Of a stretch of 7,291 nt of DNA, positions 1-3,757 are shown one piece after another. The notes beneath the pieces are model-generated. The model was not told the DNA's origin and did no database searches. It saw only the letters and a program-made list of their open reading frames with translations. The position numbers and the translations under genes are program-made. Origin of the DNA: CAYWMY01 sp046352935 (GTDB lineage Bacteria; Pseudomonadota; Gammaproteobacteria; Steroidobacterales; Steroidobacteraceae). The number at the start of each line of letters is the position of its first letter. Position 1 is the stretch's first letter. The stretch is from NCBI GenBank assembly GCA_046352935.1, contig JAXMGR010000049.1, positions 1 through 7,291 of the forward strand, read 5' to 3'.

Positions 1-264
1 CGCGGGCGTCGGCGACGCATCCTTTCGCTCCGTATCGAGCCAGCCCACAGGCCGCCCTGTCATCGCCTCGATCTGCCGCGCCAGCTTGTCGCCGATGGGC
101 CGTGACGATTTGATCTGGCTCCACATGCTGGGCGAGATCTGCAGTGTGGCCGCGAACGCCTGCTCCAGGCCCTTCGGCGGTGTGCCTTGCGCCAATGCCT
201 TCTCGGCGTAGTCCTGGAACAGGGCCAGTGCGTTCTGTCTTCGGGCGACGGTGATGTTGGGCAC
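1..264 (-). CDS. Cro/XRE-like HTH transcriptional regulator, C-terminus beyond window
   Basis: An 88-codon frame starts at a GTG (264-262) and remains open to the left edge, so the C-terminus is missing. GTG is the only plausible start: an in-frame TGA lies 12 codons upstream at 298-300 with no ATG between, and no strong ribosome binding site is visible. The protein opens MPNITVARRQ. Residues about 33-55 (EQAFAATLQISPSMWSQIKS) read as a helix-turn-helix of the Cro/XRE type, with the usual S-x-S-QIK recognition helix. RPIGDKLARQIE and a GWLD motif follow, as in small phage- or plasmid-type repressors. It probably binds DNA in the cytoplasm. The divergent control region just upstream holds a palindrome that could be its operator. 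The family call comes from motif reading only; the ligand and target are unknown. Confidence 0.7.
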   Translation of the reverse strand, partial: MPNITVARRQNALALFQDYAEKALAQGTPPKGLEQAFAATLQISPSMWSQIKSSRPIGDKLARQIEAMTGRPVGWLDTERKDASPTPA

Positions 265-313
265 GTGTTGTGTGTGGAATGCAACGAGGGCAGAACATCA
301 TTCTCGCAGGGGG

Positions 314-357
314 TTGACGGTGGGGTAAAGACTATTTACAGTCCGCTCCACTTTGAA
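314..357. promoter_or_regulatory. Divergent promoter/operator region between the regulator and the small ORF
   Basis: On the plus strand, TTGACG (314-319) and TACAGT (337-342) are separated by exactly 17 bp, a good sigma-70-type match upstream of the ORF at 404. On the minus strand, TTCAAA (357-352) and TAGTCT (334-329), also 17 bp apart, form a weaker candidate facing the regulator gene. The inverted repeat GTAAA-GACTA-TTTAC (325-339) overlaps both -10 regions, so a bound repressor could shut both promoters. The promoter matches and palindrome are seen directly. The operator role is inferred. Confidence 0.5.
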
Positions 358-403
358 CCCCCGACCTATCGGGGCAATACTTTTCTCAACCGAGGCACAG
401 ACC

Positions 404-595
404 GTGAAACCAGGCAACGTCATCAGGACACACCGACCCGAGCAGGGTCTGGGTGCGTTCGTGCGCGCCGCCTTGGGGCTTGCCTCGCTGGGCCATGGCA
501 TGCACGTCAGTGCCCAGGGTTCGTTCGTCCCGGCCAGCTATTGCTGGCTGGATCGGGCGGAGGACCAGGTGCATCCGGGAGAAGGAAGCGCATAG
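404..595 (+). CDS. Small uncharacterised protein (63 aa)
   Basis: The frame begins at a GTG (404-406) preceded by GAGG (392-395) with an 8-nt gap, a reasonable ribosome binding site, and ends at TAG 593-595. It lies about 60 nt downstream of the best plus-strand promoter and just upstream of an intrinsic terminator, so it fits a complete single-gene transcription unit. The product starts MKPGNVIRTHRPEQGLGAFV. It has a short alanine/leucine-rich stretch (about residues 19-32, AALGLASLGHGM), too short and polar to call a membrane segment with confidence, and no family motif I recognise. It is divergent from the HTH regulator and probably under its control. The coding call rests on the promoter, RBS and terminator arrangement, because no homology was available. 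Confidence 0.4.
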   Translation: MKPGNVIRTHRPEQGLGAFVRAALGLASLGHGMHVSAQGSFVPASYCWLDRAEDQVHPGEGSA

Positions 596-621
596 CGCGT
601 CCTTCCTAGCTCTGTTCGCAG

Positions 622-656
622 AGGCCCGGATTCCGAAAGGATCCGGGCCTTTTTCA
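622..656 (+). terminator. Rho-independent terminator of the small ORF unit
   Basis: AGGCCCGGAT pairs with ATCCGGGCCT, with two further C-G pairs beyond one bulged T and a GAAA tetraloop. TTTTT follows directly, then CATTTC. It separates the ORF at 404-595 from the tRNA array. It should stop read-through into the array unless antitermination acts, so the array probably has its own promoter or depends on read-through. Confidence 0.85.
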
Positions 657-668
657 TTTCTGACCCAA

Positions 669-716
669 CCGGCCTGCGCATCGGCACAGGCCGGCGATCG
701 ATGGATCGCACCATCG
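669..716 (+). other. Structured leader upstream of the tRNA array
   Basis: Two successive hairpins are visible. CCGGCCTG (669-676) pairs with CAGGCCGG (687-694), and CGATGG (699-704) pairs with CCATCG (711-716). They lie between the preceding terminator and the boxA motif, as hairpins do in rRNA operon leaders. No convincing -35/-10 pair for the array was found between 656 and 729, so its promoter is unassigned. Confidence 0.45.
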
Positions 717-728
717 CTCGCGGTGGAC

Positions 729-756
729 GCTCTTTAACAAGTTGCCGCAAGGCGGC
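729..756 (+). promoter_or_regulatory. boxA-type antitermination motif followed by a boxB-like hairpin
   Basis: GCTCTTTAACAA at 729-740 matches the boxA element of bacterial rRNA operon leaders (consensus around TGCTCTTTAACA), which binds NusB-NusE in the nascent RNA and protects long untranslated transcripts from Rho. It is followed at once by a 5-bp hairpin, GCCGC-AAG-GCGGC (744-756). The first tRNA begins 52 nt after boxA. The motif match is direct. Its role in transcription of the array is inferred from position. Confidence 0.7.
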
Positions 757-791
757 CTCGGTACTGGCCGATGGCATGCCTTGCACCTTTT

Positions 792-867
792 GCGGATGTA
801 GCTCAGTTGGCAGAGCGCGGCCACGCCATGGCCGAGGCCACGAGTTCGAGACTCGTCATCCGCTCCA
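792..867 (+). tRNA. tRNA-Gly (anticodon GCC), divergent anticodon loop
   Basis: Acceptor GCGGATG pairs with CATCCGC, the D stem is GCTC/GAGC, the anticodon stem is CGGCC/GGCCG and the T stem is ACGAG/CTCGT with loop TTCGAGA. The discriminator is T and CCA is encoded (865-867). The anticodon loop is ACGCCAT, so the anticodon is GCC but position 33 is C instead of the near-universal U. Positions 32 and 38 can pair and shrink the loop to 5 nt. It folds well, but decoding ability is doubtful. Confidence 0.88.
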
Positions 868-1010
868 CTTCGGGTGTGTCCATGCACTCCGAGGCCACGC
901 GACATGGTGTTGGTGGCCCGGGATGTGCGCGGTCCTTGGCCAGACCACGTGCAGCGAGACACCACATCCGACGGGATGCTCGCGTTTGGGCACAGCCGAA
1001 GTGGATTCAT
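868..1010 (+). other. Structured spacer between the first two tRNAs
   Basis: The 143 nt hold no gene I can support. Two structures stand out. The first is a hairpin, GGCCAC (893-898) with GTGGCC (913-918). The second is a 7-bp helix, GGATGTG (921-927) with CACATCC (963-969), enclosing smaller stems GGTC/GACC and GTG/CAC. The second resembles a shortened tRNA-like fold but lacks a T-loop motif, so it is not called as a tRNA. Confidence 0.4.
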
Positions 1011-1087
1011 GCCCTCGTAGCTCAGCAGGCAGAGCAGCCGCCTTGTAAGCGGCAGGCCGCGCGTTCGAATCGTCGCCGGGGGCACCA
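1011..1087 (+). tRNA. tRNA-Thr (anticodon TGT), T stem with a bulge
   Basis: Acceptor GCCCTCG pairs with CGGGGGC (one G-U pair), the D stem is GCTC/GAGC, and the anticodon stem is GCCGC/GCGGC around loop CTTGTAA. The discriminator is A and CCA is encoded. The 3' side of the T stem reads CGTCGC, which matches its partner GCGCG only if one T is bulged. The gene is therefore 77 nt and slightly decayed. Identity is read from the anticodon. Confidence 0.85.
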
Positions 1088-1095
1088 CCCGTCAT

Positions 1096-1172
1096 GTCGC
1101 GTTCGTCTAGACGGCCGAAGACATCGGGCTTTCAATCCGGGAACGCGGGTTCGAATCCCGCACGCGATGCCA
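1096..1172 (+). tRNA. tRNA-Glu (anticodon TTC)
   Basis: Acceptor GTCGCGT pairs with ACGCGAT, the D stem is GTCT/AGAC, the anticodon loop is CTTTCAA in a stem with two wobble pairs, and the T arm is GCGGG-TTCGAAT-CCCGC. The discriminator is G and CCA is encoded. It is a close structural match to standard bacterial tRNA-Glu. Confidence 0.93.
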
Positions 1173-1267
1173 GATCAACCAGGAGCCCCGTCGAGCTCAC
1201 GCTTCGGGGTGGAAATCGGCCGCAACGATTGGGCGGCGCCGGAACCCGTGACCGGATGGATTTCAGT

Positions 1268-1346
1268 GGGGGTGTAGCTCAACACGCGGTAGAGCAGCCG
1301 CCTTGCAAGCGGCAGGCTGCAGGTTCGAACCCTGTCACCTCCACCA
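1268..1346 (+). tRNA. tRNA-Ala (anticodon TGC)
   Basis: Acceptor GGGGGTG pairs with CACCTCC, the D stem is GCTC/GAGC with an 11-nt loop, the anticodon arm is GCCGC-CTTGCAA-GCGGC, and the T arm is GCAGG-TTCGAAC-CCTGT. The discriminator is A and CCA is encoded. The acceptor lacks an obvious G3-U70 pair in the usual orientation: its wobble is G3-T70 in DNA terms, which gives G-U and so agrees with alanine identity. A 95-nt spacer without a recognised gene precedes it. Confidence 0.92.
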
Positions 1347-1356
1347 AAGAATCAAC

Positions 1357-1432
1357 GCCTCGTTAACTCAGTGGCCAGAGTGCCGGCCTGTCTAGCCGGA
1401 AGCCGCGGGTTCGAATCCCGCACGAGGCGCCA
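1357..1432 (+). tRNA. tRNA-Asp (anticodon GTC)
   Basis: Acceptor GCCTCGT pairs with ACGAGGC, the D stem is ACTC/GAGT, the anticodon arm is CCGGC-CTGTCTA-GCCGG, and the T arm is GCGGG-TTCGAAT-CCCGC. The discriminator G fits aspartate, and CCA is encoded. Position 37 is T where a purine is normal, a minor sign of divergence. Confidence 0.92.
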
Positions 1433-1441
1433 GGAAAGTTT

Positions 1442-1517
1442 GCCGAGATAGCTCAGCAGGTAGAGCGGCGCGTTGAAGGCGCGTGCGTCGGGGGATCGAA
1501 GCCCTCTCTCGGCACCA
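1442..1517 (+). tRNA. tRNA-Phe (anticodon GAA)
   Basis: Acceptor GCCGAGA pairs with TCTCGGC, the D stem is GCTC/GAGC, the anticodon arm is GCGCG-TTGAAGG-CGCGT, and the T stem is GGGGG/CCCTC. The discriminator is A and CCA is encoded. The T-loop starts with A (ATCGAAG) instead of T, so the conserved T54-A58 pair would be lost. Confidence 0.9.
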
Positions 1518-1526
1518 GAAGACGGA

Positions 1527-1606
1527 ACCTCGTTAGCTCAGCAGGAATACAGAGCGCCGGTCTACGAAGCCGGAGGTCGCACGTTCGAGTCGTGCACGAG
1601 GTGCCA
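1527..1606 (+). tRNA. tRNA-Arg (anticodon ACG), enlarged D-loop
   Basis: Acceptor ACCTCGT pairs with ACGAGGT, the D stem is GCTC/GAGC with a 12-nt loop (AGCAGGAATACA), the anticodon arm is CCGGT-CTACGAA-GCCGG, and the T arm is GCACG-TTCGAGT-CGTGC. The discriminator is G and CCA is encoded. The ACG anticodon would need TadA editing to inosine, as for standard bacterial tRNA-Arg. Confidence 0.9.
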
Positions 1607-1639
1607 CCAAGAGCGCAGCGAGCCGCAGCCACCAATCAT

Positions 1640-1715
1640 GCCGGGCTAGCTCAAGTGGCAGAGCAGCGGCCTCCAAAGCCGAAGGTTCGCGGTTCGATTC
1701 CGTGGTCCGGTGCCA
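1640..1715 (+). tRNA. tRNA-Trp (anticodon CCA)
   Basis: Acceptor GCCGGGC pairs with GTCCGGT through two wobble pairs, the D stem is GCTC/GAGC, the anticodon loop is CTCCAAA in stem GCGGC/GCCGA (one terminal mismatch), and the T arm is CGCGG-TTCGATT-CCGTG. The discriminator G fits tryptophan, and CCA is encoded. Confidence 0.9.
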
Positions 1716-1721
1716 CTCCAT

Positions 1722-1867
1722 CTCGACGTAGCCAAGTGGTCGAAGGCGGTGGCCTGCAAAGCCGCAGGCGGCAGCCCGCATCCGTTCGCTCTGGCCGGCA
1801 CGCCGGCCAGGACGTTGCGAAGCAACGGGCCCAAGGCCGAGCGCAGCGAGCACTCGGATCGTCGAGT
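1722..1867 (+). tRNA. tRNA-Cys (anticodon GCA) interrupted in the T-loop, with a long variable arm
   Basis: Acceptor CTCGACG (1722-1728) pairs perfectly with CGTCGAG (1860-1866), and discriminator T (1867) fits cysteine. The D arm has the serine-like form GCC-loop-GGC. The anticodon arm is GTGGC-CTGCAAA-GCCGC, with GCA at 1756-1758. The variable region (1766-1779) is 14 nt and can form GCGG-CAGC-CCGC, as in class II tRNAs. T stem ATCCG (1780-1784) pairs perfectly with CGGAT (1855-1859), but the loop between them is TTCG, then a 63-nt insertion, then ACT. Without the insertion the loop would be an orthodox TTCGACT. The 3' end continues CCT, so CCA is not encoded. Whether the insertion is removed is unknown. 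Confidence 0.85.
1789..1851 (+). other. Structured insertion in the T-loop of tRNA-Cys
   Basis: GCTC (1788-1791, including the T-loop G) pairs with GAGC (1848-1851). Inside are four hairpins in a row: P1 TGGCCGG-CACG-CCGGCCA (1792-1809), linker GGA, P2 CGTTGC-GAA-GCAACG (1813-1827), P3 GGCC-CAA-GGCC (1828-1838), linker GA, and short P4 GC-GCA-GC (1841-1847). Only the linkers and loops are unpaired. Its architecture equals that of the tRNA-His insertion. No group I or group II intron core is visible. Confidence 0.8.
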
Positions 1868-1875
1868 CCTTCACT

Positions 1876-1950
1876 TCCCCGATAGCGCAGACGGTAGCGC
1901 GCCTGGCTGTTACCCGGAGGTCCGTGGTTCGAAGCCACGTCGGGGAGCCA
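1876..1950 (+). tRNA. tRNA-Asn (anticodon GTT)
   Basis: Acceptor TCCCCGA pairs with TCGGGGA, the D stem is GCGC/GCGC, the anticodon loop is CTGTTAC in stem CCTGG/CCGGA (one terminal mismatch), and the T arm is CGTGG-TTCGAAG-CCACG. The discriminator G fits asparagine, and CCA is encoded. It starts only 8 nt after the discriminator base of the interrupted tRNA-Cys. Confidence 0.92.
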
Positions 1951-1960
1951 GTTCAGTTTG

Positions 1961-2036
1961 ATCTCGCATAGCTCAGTGGCAGAGCGCCGTCTCAATAAGG
2001 CGCAGGCCGGTGGATCGTTCCCACCCGCGGGTACCA
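1961..2036 (+). tRNA. Degenerate tRNA, identity uncertain (anticodon AAT best fit)
   Basis: The D arm (GCTC/GAGC), T arm (GGTGG-ATCGTTC-CCACC), discriminator A and encoded CCA are clear, but the rest is decayed. The acceptor 3' side CGCGGGT pairs with the 5' side only if a T is bulged near the start. The best anticodon stem is CCGTC/GGCGC with loop TCAATAA, giving AAT (Ile) but C at position 33. Other readings are CAT with one extra A, or CAA. The alternative GCGCC/GGCGC helix gives a 10-nt loop. It may be a pseudogene. Confidence 0.65.
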
Positions 2037-2043
2037 GTTTCAT

Positions 2044-2119
2044 CTCGGTGTGGCGCAGATGGCAGCGCGCGTGATTTGGGATCACGAGGCCGCAGGTTCG
2101 AGACCTGCCACCGAGACCA
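2044..2119 (+). tRNA. tRNA-Pro (anticodon TGG)
   Basis: Acceptor CTCGGTG pairs with CACCGAG, the D stem is GCGC/GCGC, the anticodon arm is CGTGA-TTTGGGA-TCACG, and the T arm is GCAGG-TTCGAGA-CCTGC. Discriminator A and the encoded CCA complete an orthodox bacterial tRNA-Pro with its typical first base C. Confidence 0.94.
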
Positions 2120-2140
2120 GCATCAGGCGTGTGCTTGGGT

Positions 2141-2273
2141 GTGGCCGTAGCTCAATGGCAGAGCTGTGGGCTGTGAACCCACGGGTGCCGGTTCGCTCAG
2201 CGCGGAGCGCTGGACGCGCCAAAGGCGCGGGCCGAAGGCCGAGGGCGGAGCCCGAGCACTCCGGCCGGTCACC
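2141..2273 (+). tRNA. tRNA-His (anticodon GTG) interrupted in the T-loop
   Basis: Acceptor GTGGCCG (2141-2147) pairs with CGGTCAC (2266-2272), and C73 (2273) fits histidine. The D stem is GCTC/GAGC, and the anticodon arm GTGGG-CTGTGAA-CCCAC is perfect. T stem GCCGG (2187-2191) pairs with CCGGC (2261-2265). The loop is TTCG, a 62-nt insertion, then ACT, so removal would leave TTCGACT. The base at -1 is T, not the G that histidyl-tRNA needs opposite C73. CCCA follows C73, so CCA is displaced by one base. The flanks extend the acceptor helix (see the separate entry). This is the last tRNA of the array inside the window. Confidence 0.85.
2196..2257 (+). other. Structured insertion in the T-loop of tRNA-His
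   Basis: GCTC (2195-2198) pairs with GAGC (2254-2257). Inside are P1 AGCGC-GGA-GCGCT (2199-2211), linker GGA, P2 CGCGCC-AAA-GGCGCG (2215-2229), P3 GGCC-GAA-GGCC (2230-2240), linker GA, and P4 GGGC-GGA-GCCC (2243-2253). The order, linkers and closing helix equal those of the tRNA-Cys insertion, while P1, P2 and P4 differ in sequence with both sides of each stem changed together. Confidence 0.8.
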
Positions 2274-2285
2274 CCCAAGCACATG

Positions 2286-2421
2286 GGAACTCCATGCGTC
2301 GCGAACTCGAGCGGCAGTGAACCGCACCGGGTTTCGAGGAGGCCAGTTGGCTTGAGTCAGACCGCAGCGATCTGACCGGTTCGGCTGTTGGCTGTTGGCT
2401 GTTCTGGTCTTCCTTTCTTCC
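2286..2421. other. Spacer between the tRNA array and the IS element
   Basis: No gene is supported here. It contains a weak hairpin, GTCAGA (2356-2361) with TCTGAC (2371-2376), and a triple tandem heptamer. No T-tract follows the hairpin, so it is not called a terminator. There is no trace of the dipeptidase gene found on the other side of the IS. Confidence 0.5.
2383..2403 (+). repeat. Three tandem copies of GGCTGTT
   Basis: The heptamer GGCTGTT occurs three times without gaps. It probably arose by replication slippage, and no function is apparent. Confidence 0.9.
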
Positions 2422-2474
2422 AGCCCCCCGCAGGGGCCGCCGGAGGCTTGTAGGGTTGACCGATGTACTCATCG

Positions 2475-3413
2475 TCAAGCAGCCTGCACGCTAGCAGCGA
2501 GGTGATCGCTGCGTGCTGCGACGGGTGGGTGCTGATGGCGCCAGTAGTTGGCCTCGGCTTCGGCCGGCGGGATATAGCCGATGGACTCCAGCAGCCGGTG
2601 GTGGTTGAACCACGAGACCCATTCGAGGGTCGCCAGCTCGACCGCCTCGCGTGTCTTCCAAGGCCCTCGTCGGTGGATCACCTCGGCCTTGTACAGGCCG
2701 TTGATGGTCTCGGCCAGCGCGTTGTCGTAGCTGTCTCCGGTGCTGCCCACCGAGGGCTCGATGCCCGCCTCGGCCAGCCGCTCGCTGTAGCGGATCGAGA
2801 CGTACTGCGAGCCGCGATCGCTGTGGTGCACGAGCGCACCGTCACGCTCGGCACGCCGTGCGTACAGCGCCTGCTCCAGCGCGTCGAGCACGAAGTCGGT
2901 GTGCATGGAGGAGCTGACGCGCCAGCCGACGATGCGCCGGGCGAACACATCGACGACGAAGGCCACGTAGATGAAGCCCTGCCAGGTCGAGACGTAGGTG
3001 AAGTCCGCCACCCACAGCTGGTTGGGCCGCTCGGCGCGGAACTGACGATTGACGCGGTCGCGCGGGCAACTCGCCTTCGCATCAGGCACGGTCGTGCGCA
3101 CCGCCTTGCCGCGGCGCGCGCCCTGCAGGCCGCGCAGCCGCATCAGCCGCTCGACGGTGCAGCGCGCCACGGCCGTGCCCTCTCGGTGCAGCTGCCGCCA
3201 GACCTTGTCGGCACCGTACACGCGCAGGTTCAGCTCGTATACGCGCTGCACCTGCGTCAGCAAGCTCGCATCACGCCGCGCTCGTGCGGGCAGCAGCGCC
3301 GGGTTGCGCTGGCGCGCCGCGTGGCGCCGGTACGCCGACGGGGCAACCTGCAAGGCACGGCAGATCGGCTCGACCCCGCAACGAGCGCGATGCTCGTCGA
3401 TGAAGGCGTTCAC
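2475..3413 (-). CDS. IS3-family transposase OrfB (DDE integrase domain)
   Basis: With the GTG start at 3413, which overlaps the orfA stop codon, the product is 312 aa, normal for an IS3 OrfB. The N-terminal HTH_21-like segment runs to about residue 110. The rve integrase core follows, with the catalytic triad D137 (WVADFTYV), D199 (HHSDRGSQY) and E235 (NALAETING), a spacing of DD(35)E. The C-terminus has the usual WFNHHRLLESIGYIPP motif. All key residues are present, so the enzyme looks intact. It catalyses DNA cleavage and strand transfer for copy-out-paste-in transposition. The frame is -1 relative to orfA, as expected for a fusion made by frameshifting, although the overlapping GTG could also allow coupled initiation. 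Confidence 0.93.
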   Translation of the reverse strand: MNAFIDEHRARCGVEPICRALQVAPSAYRRHAARQRNPALLPARARRDASLLTQVQRVYELNLRVYGADKVWRQLHREGTAVARCTVERLMRLRGLQGARRGKAVRTTVPDAKASCPRDRVNRQFRAERPNQLWVADFTYVSTWQGFIYVAFVVDVFARRIVGWRVSSSMHTDFVLDALEQALYARRAERDGALVHHSDRGSQYVSIRYSERLAEAGIEPSVGSTGDSYDNALAETINGLYKAEVIHRRGPWKTREAVELATLEWVSWFNHHRLLESIGYIPPAEAEANYWRHQHPPVAARSDHLAASVQAA

Positions 3414-3733
3414 TTGCGCTGCGGGCGGTCGAGCTCCGCCTGGGCGAAATACGCGCTTGCAAGCTTCAGGATCTCGTTGGTGCGGCGCAGCTCGCGCACC
3501 TCGCGTTCGAGTTCCTTGATGCGCTGCTGCTCGGCCGTCGTGGGGCCAGGGCGCACGCCGCTGTCGCGCTCGCCTTGGCGAACCCACTTGCGCAGCGTCT
3601 CGGCCGTGCAGCCGATCTTGGCCGCGATCGACTCGATCGCCGCCCACTGCGACGGGTACTGATCCTTGGCGTCGAACACCATGCGCACCGCGCGCTCGAT
3701 GACCTCGGGGGAGAACTTCGGGGACTTCCTCAT
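3410..3733 (-). CDS. IS3-family transposase OrfA (HTH and leucine zipper)
   Basis: This is a 107-aa protein with an ATG start at 3733, preceded by GGAG 8 nt upstream on the minus strand. The N-terminus (FSPEVIERAVRMV, then PSQWAAIESIAAKIGC and TLRKWVRQ) is the HTH_Tnp_1 DNA-binding fold, which recognises the IS ends. Residues about 70-95 (KELEREVRELRRTNEILK) form the leucine-zipper coiled coil used for multimerisation. It overlaps orfB by 4 nt. It resembles the OrfA of the IS3 subgroup, but the subgroup is my impression only. Confidence 0.93.
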   Translation of the reverse strand: MRKSPKFSPEVIERAVRMVFDAKDQYPSQWAAIESIAAKIGCTAETLRKWVRQGERDSGVRPGPTTAEQQRIKELEREVRELRRTNEILKLASAYFAQAELDRPQRK

Positions 3734-3757
3734 CTTGGCTCCATTCTCAATCGAAGG

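Larger units (their letters stand above)
2128..2285 (+). repeat. Inverted flanks extending the tRNA-His acceptor helix
   Basis: The 12 nt at 2128-2139 are complementary to the 12 nt at 2274-2285, with one G-U pair. They sit directly outside the 7-bp acceptor stem, separated only by the T(-1)/C73 mismatch. The precursor could form a nearly continuous helix of about 20 bp. None of the other tRNA genes I checked in the array shows this. Confidence 0.75.

Noticed and set aside
1789..2257. T-loop insertions as group I or group II introns, or archaeal-type introns
   Set aside because: About 62 nt is too short for a group I or II core, and no P3/P7 or domain V-like element is visible. The closing region is a symmetric TTC/ACT internal loop around a 4-bp helix, not a true bulge-helix-bulge.
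1592..2355. Open reading frames of 80-145 codons across the tRNA array on both strands
   Set aside because: They run through well-folded tRNA genes, have arginine-, serine- and proline-rich compositions, and lack family motifs or convincing ribosome binding sites.
2383..2403. Tandem heptamers as iterons or a CRISPR-like array
   Set aside because: Only three contiguous copies with no spacers, no AT-rich region and no replication gene nearby.
2426..2436. CCCC-GCA-GGGG hairpin as a terminator for the tRNA array
   Set aside because: The stem is short and no T-tract follows. It lies within or at the edge of the IS end.
2463..3662. A 399-codon plus-strand frame opposite the transposase
   Set aside because: It is the antisense of orfB and orfA, whose minus-strand products carry a complete DD(35)E triad. 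GC-rich coding DNA often leaves the opposite frame open.
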